Counted from the first letter of the stretch, positions 1 through 11,046 are shown. The stretch: 64,000 nt of DNA from Sphingobium abikonense NBRC 16140 (GCF_001598335.1 NZ_BCYT01000008.1:92354-156353); one strand, 5' to 3'. Notes: generated by a model from the letters alone, not told the origin. Program-made: numbers and translations.

Positions 1-1
1 C

Positions 2-925
2 CGGAAGATATGGGCGGCGATGGCGTTGCGCCGCGGCCCCAACGTCGTCGGGCCGTTTGGCCTGCTCCAGTCCTTCGCGGATGGCCTCAAGGTCTTCCTG
101 CAGGAAACCATCATTCCCTCGGCCGCGAACAAGACCCTGTTCCTGATCGCGCCGATCATCACCTTCACCGTGGCGCTGATGGCCTGGGCGGTAGTGCCGT
201 TTCAGGTGGGCGTGGTGCTGGCGGACATCAATGTCGGCCTGCTCTACATCCTCGCGATCAGTTCGCTTGGCGTCTATGGCGTCGTGTTGTCGGGCTGGGC
301 GTCCAACTCCAAATATCCCTTCTATTCCGCAATCCGCGCCAGCGCGCAGATGATCAGCTATGAAGTCTCGATCGGCTTCATCCTGATCTGCGTCGTTTTG
401 TGGGCGGGCAGCTTCAACCTGACCGCCATCGTGGAGAGCCAGAAGGGTTATTATGGCTTTCTGAACGGCAACGGCTTCAACCCGCTGCTCTTCCCGATGG
501 CGATCATGTTCCTGATTTCGGCCATGGCGGAAACCGCGCGTGCCCCGTTCGATCTCACCGAAGCGGAAAGCGAATTGGTCGCGGGCTACCAGACCGAATA
601 TTCGTCGATGGCCTTCGCGCTGTTTTGGCTGGGCGAATATGCCAACGTCATCCTGATGTGCGCGCTCAACGCGGTGTTGTTCTGGGGTGGCTATCTGCCG
701 CCGTTCGACTGGGCGCCGCTCTATCTCGTGCCCGGCATCATCTGGCTGTTTGCCAAGATCCTGTTCTTCTTCTTCGTCTTCTCTTGGGTGAAGGCGACGG
801 TGCCCCGTTACCGTTATGACCAACTGATGCGGCTGGGCTGGAAAATCTTCCTGCCGACCTCGCTGCTGTTCGTGTTCCTGGTGTCGGGCTTCCTCATGCT
901 GACGCGCTATGGAGGCGCACAATGA
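2..925 (+). CDS. nuoH: NADH-quinone oxidoreductase subunit H (5' partial)
   Basis: Membrane subunit of complex I that forms the quinone-binding cavity where the hydrophilic arm meets the proton-pumping arm. The frame is open from base 2 (reading [14 protein letters not shown]), so the start codon and roughly the first 40 residues lie outside the window; the internal ATG at 20 is not the start. The visible 307 residues hold the conserved LRRGPN segment, several hydrophobic helices, and the acidic loop ending in the [13 protein letters not shown] motif typical of NuoH. The stop overlaps the nuoI start by 4 bp, which indicates translational coupling. Identity is secure from these motifs and from the order H-I-J-K-L-M-N. 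Confidence 0.97.
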   Translation, partial: RKIWAAMALRRGPNVVGPFGLLQSFADGLKVFLQETIIPSAANKTLFLIAPIITFTVALMAWAVVPFQVGVVLADINVGLLYILAISSLGVYGVVLSGWASNSKYPFYSAIRASAQMISYEVSIGFILICVVLWAGSFNLTAIVESQKGYYGFLNGNGFNPLLFPMAIMFLISAMAETARAPFDLTEAESELVAGYQTEYSSMAFALFWLGEYANVILMCALNAVLFWGGYLPPFDWAPLYLVPGIIWLFAKILFFFFVFSWVKATVPRYRYDQLMRLGWKIFLPTSLLFVFLVSGFLMLTRYGGAQ

Positions 926-1407
926 GCCTCGGTTATTACGTCAAATCCTTTACCCTCTGGGAGTTCGTGAAGGCGCACGTCCTGACCTTGAAATATTTTT
1001 TCAAGCCAAAGGCGACGATCAACTACCCCTATGAGAAGAACCCGATTTCACCGCGGTTCCGGGGCGAGCATGCGTTGCGGCGCTATCCCAATGGCGAAGA
1101 ACGCTGTATCGCGTGCAAGCTGTGCGAGGCGGTGTGTCCGGCGCAGGCCATCACCATCGAAGCGCAGCCGCGCGAGGATGGCAGCCGCCGCACGACGCGT
1201 TACGACATCGACATGACCAAGTGCATCTATTGCGGTTTCTGCCAGGAAGCCTGTCCGGTGGACGCGGTCGTGGAAGGGCCGAATTTCGAATTTTCGACCG
1301 AAACCCGCGAGGAGCTGATCTACGACAAGGCCAAGCTTCTTGAAAATGGCGACAAGTGGGAACGCGCGATCGCCGCGAACCTTGCCGCCGACGCACCCTA
1401 TCGGTAA
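922..1407 (+). CDS. nuoI: NADH-quinone oxidoreductase subunit I (2x 4Fe-4S)
   Basis: Peripheral complex I subunit that carries iron-sulfur clusters N6a and N6b and passes electrons toward the quinone site. The 161-residue protein has two complete CxxCxxCxxxCP motifs, at C62/C65/C68/C72 and C101/C104/C107/C111, which is the expected ferredoxin-like pair. The ATG at 922 overlaps the nuoH stop. Length and motifs are normal for the alphaproteobacterial/mitochondrial type. After its stop there is a 223-bp gap, unusual in an otherwise tightly packed operon, which is filled by a palindromic repeat. Confidence 0.97.
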   Translation: MSLGYYVKSFTLWEFVKAHVLTLKYFFKPKATINYPYEKNPISPRFRGEHALRRYPNGEERCIACKLCEAVCPAQAITIEAQPREDGSRRTTRYDIDMTKCIYCGFCQEACPVDAVVEGPNFEFSTETREELIYDKAKLLENGDKWERAIAANLAADAPYR

Positions 1408-1448
1408 TGGGCGTGCGGAATCTCCAAGAGCCGTTCGGCCCGAGTAAG

Positions 1449-1580
1449 GACCGAGCTTGTCGAGGGCCTGTATCGAAGGCTCTGTGCGCGTCCTTCGATA
1501 CTCGATCAGGTGAACCATCCCCCGGATGGTTCAGGATCGTCCGGGGGACGATCCGACCTGATCGACTTCGACAAGCTCAG
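1449..1580. repeat. Compound palindromic intergenic repeat inside the nuo operon
   Basis: The element fills most of the nuoI-nuoJ gap. Its ends are inverted partners: GAGCTTGTCGAGG near 1452 and CTTCGACAAGCTC at 1566-1578. Inside is a three-way-junction design. An outer 10-bp stem pairs 1502-1511 with 1556-1565. Within it sit two perfect 9-bp hairpins with 3-nt loops: 1512-1520 with 1524-1532, and 1534-1542 with 1546-1554. A further short inverted pair (TGTATCGAAGG near 1470 and CCTTCGATAC near 1492) lies upstream. It looks like a REP or small non-autonomous palindromic element; no gene lies in it. It may also shape mRNA folding or stability between nuoI and nuoJ. Confidence 0.85.
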
Positions 1581-1630
1581 CAGCCACTTAGGATGAACGG
1601 GGTAGGGGCCGAGGGGGCCGAGTATATCCA

Positions 1631-2242
1631 ATGATCCATGTAATCGCCTTTTACCTGTTTGCCACGATCGTGGTGTGCAGCGGCGCGCTGACGATCCTGT
1701 CGCGCAACCCCGTCCATTCGGTCCTGTGGTTGATCCTGGCCTTCTTCAACGCCGCTGGCCTGATGATCCTGCTGGGCGCCGAATTCATCGCGATGCTGCT
1801 CGTAATCGTCTATGTCGGCGCCGTAGCCGTGCTGTTCCTGTTCGTCGTCATGATGCTGGACATTGATTTCGCCGAATTGCGGGCGGGCTTCGTCAGCTAT
1901 CTGCCCTTCGGTTTGCTGGTGGCGCTGGTCCTGCTGGCCGAAATCGTGCTGGGTATCGGCCTGTGGAGCGTCGGCCCGATCGAGCTGGCGCAGCGCGCCG
2001 GCCCGGTGAACCCGGAGCTTTCCAATATCCAGGCGATCGGTGCGCTTCTCTACACGCGCTACATCTTCCTGTTCGAAGCGGCGGGCATCGTTCTGCTGGT
2101 GGCCATGATCGGCGCCATCGTCCTGACGCATCGCGCCCGCGGCGGTGTTCGTCCGCAAAATATCGCGCGCCAGAACCAGCGCCGGCCGCAGGATGCCGTG
2201 CGCAATGTCAATCAGCCCGTGGGGCAGGGGGTGGAGCTGTGA
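1631..2242 (+). CDS. nuoJ: NADH-quinone oxidoreductase subunit J
   Basis: Small membrane subunit of complex I next to NuoK and NuoA. The 203-residue protein has five hydrophobic segments, including a first helix followed by R-N-P-V-H-S and the [20 protein letters not shown] stretch typical of NuoJ. The polar C-terminal tail after about residue 170 (R, Q and N rich) is longer than in enteric NuoJ but common in alphaproteobacteria. Its TGA overlaps the GTG start of nuoK. Confidence 0.96.
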   Translation: MIHVIAFYLFATIVVCSGALTILSRNPVHSVLWLILAFFNAAGLMILLGAEFIAMLLVIVYVGAVAVLFLFVVMMLDIDFAELRAGFVSYLPFGLLVALVLLAEIVLGIGLWSVGPIELAQRAGPVNPELSNIQAIGALLYTRYIFLFEAAGIVLLVAMIGAIVLTHRARGGVRPQNIARQNQRRPQDAVRNVNQPVGQGVEL

Positions 2243-2544
2243 TCGGCCTGCAACATTATCTGGTGGTCAGCGCCATCCTGTTCGTGATGGGGGTGCTGGG
2301 CATCTTCATCAATCGCAAGAATGTCATCATCATCCTGATGGCGATCGAGCTGATCCTGCTGAGCGTGAACATCAATCTCGTCGCGTTCAGCGCCTTTCTG
2401 GGCGACCTTGTCGGGCAGGTGTTCAGCATGTTCGTGCTGACCGTCGCGGCGGGTGAGGCGGCCATCGGCCTTGCGATCCTCGTCATCTATTTCCGCGGTC
2501 GCGGCACCATCGCCGTCGATGACATCAACCAGATGAAGGGCTGA
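2239..2544 (+). CDS. nuoK: NADH-quinone oxidoreductase subunit K
   Basis: Small antiporter-like membrane subunit of complex I, homologous to MrpC, contributing glutamates to the proton path. Translation from GTG at 2239 gives the expected 101 residues, starting M-I-G-L-Q-H-Y-L and ending D-I-N-Q-M-K-G. Three hydrophobic helices are visible, with conserved glutamates in the second (MAIELILL) and third ([11 protein letters not shown]). The frame is open further upstream, but that part overlaps nuoJ and has no NuoK character. The GTG overlaps the nuoJ stop by 4 bp. Confidence 0.95.
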   Translation: MIGLQHYLVVSAILFVMGVLGIFINRKNVIIILMAIELILLSVNINLVAFSAFLGDLVGQVFSMFVLTVAAGEAAIGLAILVIYFRGRGTIAVDDINQMKG

Positions 2545-2552
2545 GCCGTTTC

Positions 2553-4646
2553 ATGATCCAGCTTATCGTCCTTCTCCCGCTGCTGGCGGCTGCCATTGCC
2601 GGCCTTGGCAACAAGGCCCTGGGCAAGCTCCCCGCCAAGATCGTAACCACTGGCGCGCTGTTCGTTGCCTGCGCGATGAGCTGGATGATCTTCATCCCGT
2701 TCGTCACCGGCCAGGCCGAAGCAAGCGTGACGCCGCTCTTCACCTGGATCGAAAGCGGCAGCTTCGATGCCCAATGGGCGCTGCGCGTGGACACGATGAC
2801 GGCGGTGATGCTGGTCGTCATCACCAGCGTATCCAGCCTCGTTCACCTCTATAGCTGGGGCTATATGGACGAGGAGCCGGATCAGCCGCGCTTCTTCGCC
2901 TATCTCTCGCTCTTCACCTTCGCGATGCTGATGCTCGTGACCGCGAACAATCTGTTGCAGATGTTCTTTGGCTGGGAAGGCGTGGGTCTGGCGTCCTACC
3001 TTCTCATCGGTTTCTGGTTCCGCAAGCCCAGCGCCAATGCCGCCGCGATCAAGGCATTCGTCGTCAACCGCGTCGGCGACCTTGGCTTCATGATGGGTAT
3101 CTTCGGCACCTATCTGGTGTTCAATACCATATCGATCCCGGAAATTCTGGAGGCCGCGCCGTCGATGGCGGGTTCGACCATAGGGTTCCTGGGTCATCGT
3201 TTCGACACCATGACCGTTCTCTGCCTGCTGCTGTTCGTCGGCGCGATGGGCAAGTCGGCGCAGCTTGGCCTTCACACCTGGTTGCCCGATGCGATGGAAG
3301 GCCCGACGCCTGTGTCGGCGCTGATCCATGCCGCGACGATGGTCACGGCCGGCGTGTTCATGGTGTGTCGCCTGTCGCCGATGTTCGAAACCTCGCCGAC
3401 GGCTCTTGGCTTCGTGACCTTCATTGGCGCTGCCACCTGTCTGTTCGCGGCGACGGTCGGCACGGTGCAGACCGACATCAAGCGCGTCATCGCCTATTCG
3501 ACCTGCTCGCAGCTGGGTTATATGTTCTTCGCCGCGGGCGTTGGCGCCTATGGCGCGGCGATGTTCCACCTTTTCACGCACGCCTTCTTCAAGGCGCTGT
3601 TGTTCCTGGGCGCGGGCTCTGTCATCCATGCGATGCATCATGAACAGGACATGCGCTATTATGGTGGGCTGCGTAAAAGCATCCCCATCACCTTCTGGAC
3701 GATGACGCTCGGCACGCTGGCGATCACAGGCGTTGGCATCCCGCTTGTTGGCGTTGGCTTTGCCGGCTTCTATTCGAAGGATGGCATCCTGGAAGCGGCC
3801 TTTGCCGCTGGTGGAGCGGGCGTTGGCGCCTATTATGTCGGCGTATTCGCGGCATTGCTCACCAGCTTCTACAGCTGGCGCCTGGTGTTCCTGACCTTCT
3901 TCGGCAAACCGCGCTGGGCCGCGTCGGAGCATATCCAGCATGCGCTTCACGACGCGCATGGACATGACGATCATGACACGCACGGCCATGGGTCGGAACA
4001 TGATAATGCGCCTGCGCAGGAAGATGCAGGGGATGAGCCGCATGCGCATGGCGCCGCAGCACATGCCTTGCCGACGGGAACCGGCGGCTATCATCCGCAT
4101 GAAAGCGGCTTGGTGATGCTGATCCCGCTAGTCGTGCTGAGCCTGGGCGCAGTCTTTGCCGGCTTTGTGTTCCATGATCAGTTCATCGGCGCGGAAGGCG
4201 GCATGGAGTTCTGGAAGGGGGCGCTCGCCTTCAACAGCCATCTGATGCACGCTGCCCATGAGGTTCCGACCTGGGTCAAGTTCGGTCCCTTCACGGTGAT
4301 GGCGATCGGGCTGCTGATCGCGTGGCTTTCCTACATCAAGAATACCGACTGGCCGCAGCGCTTCGTCGCGACCTTCGGTGCGCTTTACCAGGTCCTGCTC
4401 AACAAATGGTATTTTGACGAACTGTATCATTTCCTGTTCGTCAAACCTGCCTTTGCCATCGGCCGCTTCTTCTGGAAGTTCGGGGATGTCGGCTTCATTG
4501 ACCGCTTCGGGCCTAATGGCCTGGCTGCGCTGGTCGTGCAGGGCAACAAGATCACGCGTCGGATCCAGTCCGGCTACCTTTACACTTACGCGCTGGTGAT
4601 GCTGATTGGCCTCGCCGCAGCCGCAACCTGGGCGATGACACGATAA
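2553..4646 (+). CDS. nuoL: NADH-quinone oxidoreductase subunit L
   Basis: Distal proton-pumping subunit of complex I, homologous to Mrp antiporter subunits. The 697-residue polytopic protein contains the conserved [10 protein letters not shown] motif around residue 140, the [20 protein letters not shown] motif around residues 240-260, and a C-terminal hydrophobic segment that would follow the lateral helix. Between about residues 460 and 520 is an unusually histidine- and aspartate-rich hydrophilic insert (repeated [11 protein letters not shown] runs), between two membrane segments. The ATG at 2553 lies 8 bp after nuoK. The stop shares one base with the nuoM start. Confidence 0.97.
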   Translation: MIQLIVLLPLLAAAIAGLGNKALGKLPAKIVTTGALFVACAMSWMIFIPFVTGQAEASVTPLFTWIESGSFDAQWALRVDTMTAVMLVVITSVSSLVHLYSWGYMDEEPDQPRFFAYLSLFTFAMLMLVTANNLLQMFFGWEGVGLASYLLIGFWFRKPSANAAAIKAFVVNRVGDLGFMMGIFGTYLVFNTISIPEILEAAPSMAGSTIGFLGHRFDTMTVLCLLLFVGAMGKSAQLGLHTWLPDAMEGPTPVSALIHAATMVTAGVFMVCRLSPMFETSPTALGFVTFIGAATCLFAATVGTVQTDIKRVIAYSTCSQLGYMFFAAGVGAYGAAMFHLFTHAFFKALLFLGAGSVIHAMHHEQDMRYYGGLRKSIPITFWTMTLGTLAITGVGIPLVGVGFAGFYSKDGILEAAFAAGGAGVGAYYVGVFAALLTSFYSWRLVFLTFFGKPRWAASEHIQHALHDAHGHDDHDTHGHGSEHDNAPAQEDAGDEPHAHGAAAHALPTGTGGYHPHESGLVMLIPLVVLSLGAVFAGFVFHDQFIGAEGGMEFWKGALAFNSHLMHAAHEVPTWVKFGPFTVMAIGLLIAWLSYIKNTDWPQRFVATFGALYQVLLNKWYFDELYHFLFVKPAFAIGRFFWKFGDVGFIDRFGPNGLAALVVQGNKITRRIQSGYLYTYALVMLIGLAAAATWAMTR

Positions 4647-6199
4647 TGGACGGCTTCCCCATCCTTTCCCTGATGATGGCAGTGCCGATGGCGGGGGCCA
4701 TCGCCTGTCTCTTCGCGGGCGCAAACAGCGCACGCTGGATCGCATTGATCGCGACGCTGGTCGATTTGCTGCTCGGCATCATGCTCTGGGCGAATTTCGA
4801 CCAGGCTGGCACCGCTGCGCAATGGCAGTTCCAAGAATATGCCCCGATCTTCGGCCGCTTTGCTTGGGCGCTGGGCATTGATGGCATCGCGTTGATGCTG
4901 ATCGTCCTGACCGTCTTCCTGATGCCAATCTGCATCGGCGCGAGCTGGCAGGCGATCCAGAAGCGCGTCGGTGAGTATATGGCGGCGTTCCTGTTCATGG
5001 AGGTGCTGATGATCGGCGTCTTCACGGCACAGGACATCTACCTCTTCTACGTGATGTTCGAAGCCGGGCTCATTCCGATGTACCTCATCATCGGCATTTG
5101 GGGCGGCGCGGATCGCATCTACGCCAGCTACAAATTTTTCCTCTATACGCTGCTCGGCTCGGTTCTGATGCTGATCGCGATGATGTGGATGGTGCATGAA
5201 GCCGGCACGACCGAAATTCCGGCGCTGATGGCCTATAATTTTGCTCCGGGTGCGCAGACCTGGCTGTTCCTGGCCTTCTTCGCCAGCTTCGCGGTCAAGA
5301 TGCCGATGTGGCCGGTCCACACCTGGTTGCCCGACGCGCACGTTCAGGCGCCAACCGCAGGGTCGGTCATCCTGGCGGGCGTGCTGCTCAAGATGGGTGG
5401 CTACGGCTTCATCCGCTTTTCGCTGCCGATGTTCCCTGAGGCGTCGGCGCAACTCGCCTGGCTGGTCTGGGGCCTTTCGATGGTCGCTGTGGTATACACC
5501 AGCCTTGTCGCGCTCGTGCAGTCGGACATGAAGAAGTTGATCGCCTATTCCTCGGTCGCGCATATGGCGATCGTGACGGTTGGCCTGTTTGCCTTCAATC
5601 AGGCGGGTATCGAAGGCGCGATGATGGTGATGCTGGGACATGGCCTAGTGTCGGGCGCGCTGTTCCTGTGCGTCGGCGTCATCTACGACCGGCTGCATAC
5701 GAGGGAAATCAGCCGCTATGGCGGACTCAGCATCAACATGCCCAAATATGCGGTGCTGTTCCTGCTGTTCACCATGGCATCCGTCGGTTTGCCGGGCACA
5801 TCCAACTTCGTTGGTGAATTCCTGTCGCTGATGGGCATTTACCAGGCGTCGAGCTGGGTCGCGCTGGTCTGCACCACGGGCATCATCCTGGGCGCGGCCT
5901 ATATGCTCTACCTCTATCGCCGCATCGCCTATGGCGAGCAGGTCAATGCCGACGCGGCAGCGATGCCTGACCTGTCGATGCGCGAAATTGCGCTGTTGGC
6001 CCCGATCGCCGCGGCGGTGCTGTGGATGGGCGTCTATCCCGAAAGTTTCCTCGCGCCGATGCGATCCGATATTCGCGCGCTGGAAGCGCGCCTCGCTCCT
6101 GCGGCGCCCGCAGGTGATTCCCATATCAAGATGGGCGCGTCGAAGCCTGCTGGCGGCGCCACCCATGAAGAAGCAAGCGCGCACGGGGAGGCGCATTGA
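4646..6199 (+). CDS. nuoM: NADH-quinone oxidoreductase subunit M
   Basis: Central proton-pumping antiporter-like subunit of complex I. The 517 residues form about 14 membrane helices and include the conserved [13 protein letters not shown] segment near residue 140 with its key glutamate, and the [18 protein letters not shown] quinone-oxidoreductase motif near residues 225-245. The C-terminal 40 residues are polar, Ala/Pro/His-rich and probably disordered. The ATG at 4646 overlaps the last base of the nuoL stop. Confidence 0.97.
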   Translation: MDGFPILSLMMAVPMAGAIACLFAGANSARWIALIATLVDLLLGIMLWANFDQAGTAAQWQFQEYAPIFGRFAWALGIDGIALMLIVLTVFLMPICIGASWQAIQKRVGEYMAAFLFMEVLMIGVFTAQDIYLFYVMFEAGLIPMYLIIGIWGGADRIYASYKFFLYTLLGSVLMLIAMMWMVHEAGTTEIPALMAYNFAPGAQTWLFLAFFASFAVKMPMWPVHTWLPDAHVQAPTAGSVILAGVLLKMGGYGFIRFSLPMFPEASAQLAWLVWGLSMVAVVYTSLVALVQSDMKKLIAYSSVAHMAIVTVGLFAFNQAGIEGAMMVMLGHGLVSGALFLCVGVIYDRLHTREISRYGGLSINMPKYAVLFLLFTMASVGLPGTSNFVGEFLSLMGIYQASSWVALVCTTGIILGAAYMLYLYRRIAYGEQVNADAAAMPDLSMREIALLAPIAAAVLWMGVYPESFLAPMRSDIRALEARLAPAAPAGDSHIKMGASKPAGGATHEEASAHGEAH

Positions 6200-7635
6200 T
6201 GATCGAATCCGCTTCCCTTCTGGCCGTCGCGCCGGAACTGGTCCTGACCGTTGGTGGTCTGGTGCTCATGCTCATTGCCGCCTGGGGCGGAGAAGCGAGC
6301 AGTCGTTTTGTGAACTGGCTCGCTGTGCTGACGCTGGCGATTGCGGGCTTGGCTCTGTCGACATCGCTGGCCAACGGGCCGGTTGCTTTCGACGGCCTGG
6401 TTCGGGCAGACGCGTTCTCCGCGTTTGCCAAGGGCATGATCTACGCAGCCGCTGCTGCCGCCATCCTTCTTGCCCCCCGCTATTTTCAGGCGGACGGAAA
6501 GGAGCGGCCCGAATATCCGGTGCTGATCCTTTTCAGCGCCGTCGGCATGGGCATGATGGTGTCCGCCGGTGACCTTCTGACCCTCTATGTCGGGCTGGAA
6601 ATGCAGAGCCTTGCCGCCTATGTGCTGGCCAGCTTCATGCGCCAGGATGCGCGCTCGTCTGAAGCGGGCCTCAAATATTTTGTGCTGGGTTCGCTGGCGA
6701 GTGGCATCCTGCTCTATGGCGCGGCGCTGCTGTACGGCTTTACCGGCACGACCGCCTTCGACGGTATTGCGGTTGCCATGGGTGATGGCGTGTCGAACGG
6801 CGAACTGTTCGGCATGGTGTTCCTGCTGGCCGGCCTTGCCTTCAAGATGAGCGCGGTGCCGTTCCATATGTGGACGCCCGACGTCTATGAAGGCGCGCCC
6901 ACCCCGGTCACCACCTTCTTTGGCAGCGCGCCCAAGGTAGCCGCAATGGCGCTGGCGGTCCGCGTCGCCATCGAAGCGCTCGGGCCGGCGGGCCTCGACT
7001 GGCAGCAGATCGTCATTTTCGTCGCACTGGCATCCATCATCCTCGGTGCTGTCGCGGCGATTGGCCAGTCGAACATCAAGCGACTGATGGCCTATTCGTC
7101 GATCAACAATGTCGGCTTTGCGCTGATCGGCCTCGCCGCCGGCACGCCGGCTGGCGTTGCCGCGACCATGAGCTACATGGCGATCTATGTCGTCATGACC
7201 ATCGGCGCCTTTGCCTGCATCCTGCAGATGCGTGACGCGCAGGGGCGCCCCGTCGAAACGATCGCCAGCTTGGCAGGCCTGTCGCAGTCGCGCAAAGGGC
7301 TGGCGGCCGCCTTCGCGATCTTCATGTTCTCGATGGCGGGCATCCCGCCGCTCTTCGGCTTCTGGGCGAAGTTCCTAGTGTTCGACGCCGCCGTGGCCGC
7401 TGATCTGACCGCGCTCGCCGCCTTTGGCATCGCCGCGTCGGTGATTGGCGCCTTCTATTATCTCAAGATCATCAAGACGATCTATTTTGACGAGCCTGCG
7501 GCCGCTTATGAAGCAAAGGGCGGGATGGTTGAAAATGTCATTCTGACCGCTTGCGCAGTCGTGATCGTCTTTGGTTATCTGCTGAACCCCGCGCTCGATG
7601 CTGTCAGCGCCGCCGCTGCGGCGTCGCTCTTCTGA
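6199..7635 (+). CDS. nuoN: NADH-quinone oxidoreductase subunit N
   Basis: Antiporter-like membrane subunit of complex I and last nuo gene of the operon. It has 478 residues from the ATG at 6199. A TTG at 6196 is in frame, but the ATG overlaps the nuoM stop by one base as at other junctions of the operon, so it is preferred. Family marks include Y-V-G-L-E-M-Q-S-L-A-A-Y near residue 130 and F-K-M-S-A-V-P-F-H-M-W-T-P-D-V-Y-E-G near residue 215. About 14 hydrophobic segments are visible. birA follows after 2 bp, so the transcript very likely continues. Confidence 0.96.
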   Translation: MIESASLLAVAPELVLTVGGLVLMLIAAWGGEASSRFVNWLAVLTLAIAGLALSTSLANGPVAFDGLVRADAFSAFAKGMIYAAAAAAILLAPRYFQADGKERPEYPVLILFSAVGMGMMVSAGDLLTLYVGLEMQSLAAYVLASFMRQDARSSEAGLKYFVLGSLASGILLYGAALLYGFTGTTAFDGIAVAMGDGVSNGELFGMVFLLAGLAFKMSAVPFHMWTPDVYEGAPTPVTTFFGSAPKVAAMALAVRVAIEALGPAGLDWQQIVIFVALASIILGAVAAIGQSNIKRLMAYSSINNVGFALIGLAAGTPAGVAATMSYMAIYVVMTIGAFACILQMRDAQGRPVETIASLAGLSQSRKGLAAAFAIFMFSMAGIPPLFGFWAKFLVFDAAVAADLTALAAFGIAASVIGAFYYLKIIKTIYFDEPAAAYEAKGGMVENVILTACAVVIVFGYLLNPALDAVSAAAAASLF

Positions 7636-7637
7636 CA

Positions 7638-8339
7638 TTGATCCGCTTCGTCGCCGAAACCGGCTCCACCAATGCCGATATGCTGGCTTTGGCGGAGCAG
7701 GGCGCGGCCGAAGGCAGCTGGTTGCGCGCCGGCAGGCAAACCGGCGGGCGCGGGCGGATGGGCCGGCATTGGGAAAGTCCGGCCGGCAATCTCCATGCGT
7801 CCACTCTGGTTCGCCTGACAGCGGGAGATCCGCCAGCGCATAGTTTGGCGCTGGTCGCTGCCAATGCGGTCCATGCGCTGATTGCGCCCCTGTGTTCGGG
7901 GAACGCCCGGATCAAATGGCCCAACGACATATTGGTCGATGGCGCAAAGATCGCCGGCATATTGCTGGAGAGGGCAGGAGACGCAGTCATTGTCGGGATC
8001 GGCGTCAACGTCACCGGCTACCCCGAAGGACTGGAGCGTCCCGTCACGAGTCTGCATGCGCAGGGCGCGAGCGAAGCCGAAGCCGGCGACCTGATAGAGC
8101 GCCTCGCTCCATTATTCGCGCACTGGTTGTCCGTATGGCGCGCGCACGGGCTGGACCCTGTGAGGACGCACTGGCTGCTCAACGCGCATTCCCGGGGGAC
8201 CGCGATGCGCGTGCTCCAGCCGGATGGAGAGCAGGTGGATGGGACTTTCGACACGCTGGATCGCCAGGGTATGCTGATCCTTCGCTTGGCGGATGGGCAG
8301 AGCCGTGCCATTCACGCGGGCGACATCATCCTCAATTGA
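7638..8339 (+). CDS. birA: Biotin--[acetyl-CoA-carboxylase] ligase
   Basis: Attaches biotin to the carboxyl carrier protein of acetyl-CoA carboxylase and related enzymes through biotinyl-AMP. The 233-residue protein begins at TTG 7638, the only plausible start next to the nuoN stop; upstream codons of the frame lie inside nuoN. It shows the S-T-N substrate motif near residue 12, the biotin-binding GGRGRMGR loop near residues 38-45 and the KWPNDI motif near residue 90. There is no N-terminal winged-helix DNA-binding domain, so this is a ligase only and not a BirA-type repressor. Placement after nuoN and before coaX is the common sphingomonad arrangement. Confidence 0.93.
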   Translation: MIRFVAETGSTNADMLALAEQGAAEGSWLRAGRQTGGRGRMGRHWESPAGNLHASTLVRLTAGDPPAHSLALVAANAVHALIAPLCSGNARIKWPNDILVDGAKIAGILLERAGDAVIVGIGVNVTGYPEGLERPVTSLHAQGASEAEAGDLIERLAPLFAHWLSVWRAHGLDPVRTHWLLNAHSRGTAMRVLQPDGEQVDGTFDTLDRQGMLILRLADGQSRAIHAGDIILN

Positions 8340-8350
8340 AGGATCGGACC

Positions 8351-9133
8351 ATGCTTCTCGCGATCGACGCGGGCAATACCAACGTCGTGTTTGCCCTGCT
8401 GGAGGGCAGCACGATCAAGGCGCGCTGGCGGATTGCAACCGATCCGCGCCGCACGGCCGACGAATATGCCGTATGGCTGAACCAGCTTCTGATGCTGGAA
8501 GGCTTCACGATTGCCGATGTCGATGCGGTCATCATCGCGACCGTGGTGCCCCGGGCACTGCATAATCTACAAGTGCTGGCCGACAAATATTTCAAGACGA
8601 CGGCGCTGATCGCCGGGCAGGGCGCAGTGCCATGGGGCATCCGTCTCGATGTGGCGGAACCGGCCTCTGTTGGCGCGGACCGGGTTGTAAACGCAATCGC
8701 CGCCCACCATCTCTATGCCGAAGATTTGATCGTTATTGATTTCGGCACGGCCACGACGTTCGACGTCGTCGATTATACAGGCGCTTACAAGGGTGGCATT
8801 ATTGCCCCCGGCATCAACCTGTCCCTTGATGCGCTGGTCGCCGCAGCGGCCAAGCTCCCCAAGATTGCGATCGCGCCGCCGGAAAGCCGATCGGTAATTG
8901 GCCGGACGACAGAAGCTCAGATGCATATCGGCGTTTTCTGGGGATATGTGGCGATGATGGAAGGTCTGGTCGCGCGCATCCGCGCGGAAATTGGCCGGCC
9001 CGCCAAAGTGATTTCGACCGGGGGCCTGGCGGTCCTCTTCAATGACAATAGCGATATTTTCGATGCGATAGCGCCTGACCTGACCATTCAGGGCCTGGCG
9101 CTGTTGTACGAACGGAGTTTGAATACAGAATGA
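8351..9133 (+). CDS. coaX: Type III pantothenate kinase
   Basis: Phosphorylates pantothenate in the first step of coenzyme A synthesis. The 260-residue protein opens with [10 protein letters not shown], the ATP-phosphate loop of the ASKHA fold used by CoaX, and has S-V-G-A-D-R-V-V-N near residue 105, [10 protein letters not shown] near residue 130 and a late S-T-G-G-L-A segment. The start is the ATG at 8351, 11 bp after birA, preceded by AAGGA. The TGA overlaps the ATG of the next gene, so coaX and the RNase J gene are probably coupled. Confidence 0.95.
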   Translation: MLLAIDAGNTNVVFALLEGSTIKARWRIATDPRRTADEYAVWLNQLLMLEGFTIADVDAVIIATVVPRALHNLQVLADKYFKTTALIAGQGAVPWGIRLDVAEPASVGADRVVNAIAAHHLYAEDLIVIDFGTATTFDVVDYTGAYKGGIIAPGINLSLDALVAAAAKLPKIAIAPPESRSVIGRTTEAQMHIGVFWGYVAMMEGLVARIRAEIGRPAKVISTGGLAVLFNDNSDIFDAIAPDLTIQGLALLYERSLNTE

Positions 9134-10767
9134 CACCTGGAAATGAGTTGCTCTTCCTGGCCCTTGGTGGGTCGGGGGAGATTGGGATGAACGTCAATCT
9201 CTATGGCTGCCAAGGCAAATGGGTGATGGTCGATCTGGGCCTCACTTTTGCCGACCCGGCCTATCCTGGCGTGGAACTGATCCTGCCGGACCTCAGCTTC
9301 ATCGAGGAGCGGCGCGACGATCTGCTCGGCATCGTGCTGACGCATGGGCATGAAGATCATATCGGCGCGATCCCTTATCTGGCGGCCGATCTTGGCGTGC
9401 CGCTTTATGCAACGCCCTTCACGGCCGGGCTGATCCGGCTGAAACTGGAGGAAGAAGGACTGAGCGATGACGTCGAACTGAACGTCATCGATAATGAGGG
9501 GAGCTTCGCTCTTGGCCCCTTCGGCTTTCGCTACGTTCCGCTGGCGCACTCCATTCCGGAGGGCAACGCGGTCCTGATCGATACGCCTTATGGGCGCATA
9601 TTCCACACCGGAGACTGGAAGCTGGATGAGCGGCCTTTGCTGGGGCAACCGTCCACGCCCGAGGAACTGACGGCTATCGGAGACGACGGTGTGCTTTCGC
9701 TGGTGTGCGACAGCACCAATGTCTTCAATTCGGAGGCGAGCGGATCGGAAGGCGATGTCCGTGAAGGTTTGATGCAGACTGTCGCCAGTGCAAAAGGTCG
9801 TGTTCTGGTAACGACCTTCGCGTCCAATGCGGCGCGCTTGCAGACATTGGGCGAGGTCGCCAACGCCGCCGGCCGCAAATTGTGCGTCGCCGGCCGTTCG
9901 CTTGATCGGATTATCGGGACCGCAAAGGCTGCGGGCTATTTGAAGGACTTTCCGCCGACCATTGACTGGGATGATGCGATGGCACTGCCGCGCAGCGAGG
10001 TTATGATCATCGCAACCGGCGGGCAGGGGGAGGCCCGGGCCGCACTGTCGCGCATTGCCTTCAACAGCCATCCGATCAAACTGGCGGAAGGCGACATGGT
10101 CATCTTTTCGTCTAAGCAGATCCCTGGAAATGAAATCGCGATTGGCCGCATCCAGAACGCGTTGGCAACCGCCGGCGTTCTGATGGTCACCGATCGCCAG
10201 GCCGAGGTGCATGTGTCCGGCCATCCCGGTCGTCCCGAACTGGAGGCGATGTACCGCTGGATCCGGCCGGAGATATTGCTGCCGGTCCATGGCGAACGCC
10301 GGCACATGGCGGAACAGGCGCGGCTGGGTCTCGCATCGGGTATTCGCCATGCGCCGGTCCAGTCCAATGGCGATATGCTGCGTCTGGCGCCCGGCGCACC
10401 GGAGATTATCGGGCGGCAGGATACGGGCCGGCTGGTGCTGGATGGCGACGTCATCCTGCCTGCGGACGGAGCGACCATCAACGAGCGTCGCAAGCTCGGT
10501 CTGCATGGCCAGATCAGCGTGGCGGTCGCGATCGATCGCAAGGGCAAGTTGATCGGGACGCCCGTGCTGCGAACGCAGGGTGTGCCCGTGGAAGAGGATA
10601 AGGCCGCTTTTCTGGACGAGGCGGCGCAGGAAGCCGGATCGGTGATGGCCAAAGGATCACAGGAAGACGAAGCCTTGCGGGAGCGCATTCGCCTGGCGGT
10701 GCGGCGGACGGCAACCCGCTGGACCGGCAAGAAGCCTCTGGTGGACGTGCTTCTTATTCGCGCCTAA
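9130..10767 (+). CDS. rnj: Ribonuclease J-family metallo-beta-lactamase RNase
   Basis: Zinc-dependent ribonuclease of the RNase J / beta-CASP group, acting in mRNA decay and rRNA maturation with 5'-3' exo- and endonuclease activity in the family. The 545-residue protein carries the THGHEDHIG metal motif (H72, H74, D76, H77), followed by a beta-CASP region containing S-G-H-P-G-R-P-E near residue 360 and P-V-H-G-E-R-R-H near residue 385. Length matches the alphaproteobacterial single RNase J. The ATG overlaps the coaX stop by 4 bp. This genome type normally has RNase E as well; that cannot be judged here. Confidence 0.93.
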   Translation: MTPGNELLFLALGGSGEIGMNVNLYGCQGKWVMVDLGLTFADPAYPGVELILPDLSFIEERRDDLLGIVLTHGHEDHIGAIPYLAADLGVPLYATPFTAGLIRLKLEEEGLSDDVELNVIDNEGSFALGPFGFRYVPLAHSIPEGNAVLIDTPYGRIFHTGDWKLDERPLLGQPSTPEELTAIGDDGVLSLVCDSTNVFNSEASGSEGDVREGLMQTVASAKGRVLVTTFASNAARLQTLGEVANAAGRKLCVAGRSLDRIIGTAKAAGYLKDFPPTIDWDDAMALPRSEVMIIATGGQGEARAALSRIAFNSHPIKLAEGDMVIFSSKQIPGNEIAIGRIQNALATAGVLMVTDRQAEVHVSGHPGRPELEAMYRWIRPEILLPVHGERRHMAEQARLGLASGIRHAPVQSNGDMLRLAPGAPEIIGRQDTGRLVLDGDVILPADGATINERRKLGLHGQISVAVAIDRKGKLIGTPVLRTQGVPVEEDKAAFLDEAAQEAGSVMAKGSQEDEALRERIRLAVRRTATRWTGKKPLVDVLLIRA

Positions 10768-10770
10768 TGA

Positions 10771-11046
10771 ATGCCCATGAACTGGTACGCGGTCTTTGCC
10801 ATCTATTTTCTGATGTGGGTGATCTGCGCCTTCATCATGCTGCCCTTCGGGCTGCGGACGCCTGACGAAACGGGCGAGACGTTGATGCGGGGGCAGGCCG
10901 ACAGCGCGCCCAGCAATTTCCGACCGGGGGTGGTAGTCCTGCGGGCTACCATCCTGTCGGCGCTGCTATTTGCACTTTATTATCTGAATTACACCCAAGG
11001 TTGGATCACGATCGACATGGTACCGGGCTATCAGTCCGCGTCATAA
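10771..11046 (+). CDS. DUF1467 family small membrane protein
   Basis: A 91-residue protein with two predicted membrane helices, at residues 4-26 (W-Y-A-V-F-A-I-Y-F-L-M-W-V) and 52-72 (V-L-R-A-T-I-L-S-A-L-L-F-A-L-Y-Y). The linker contains the P-F-G-L-R-T-P-D motif typical of the DUF1467 family of alphaproteobacteria. No function is established for the family. It starts 3 bp after the RNase J gene and ends the plus-strand gene train that begins in nuo. ATG codons at 10771 and 10777 are both possible starts. It converges on the large minus-strand gene that ends at 11125. Confidence 0.8.
   Translation: MPMNWYAVFAIYFLMWVICAFIMLPFGLRTPDETGETLMRGQADSAPSNFRPGVVVLRATILSALLFALYYLNYTQGWITIDMVPGYQSAS

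Noticed and set aside
2487..4100. 537-codon open frame on the minus strand opposite nuoL
   Set aside because: Antisense to a certain nuoL; composition is His/Arg/Glu-rich nonsense typical of the reverse frame of GC-rich genes.
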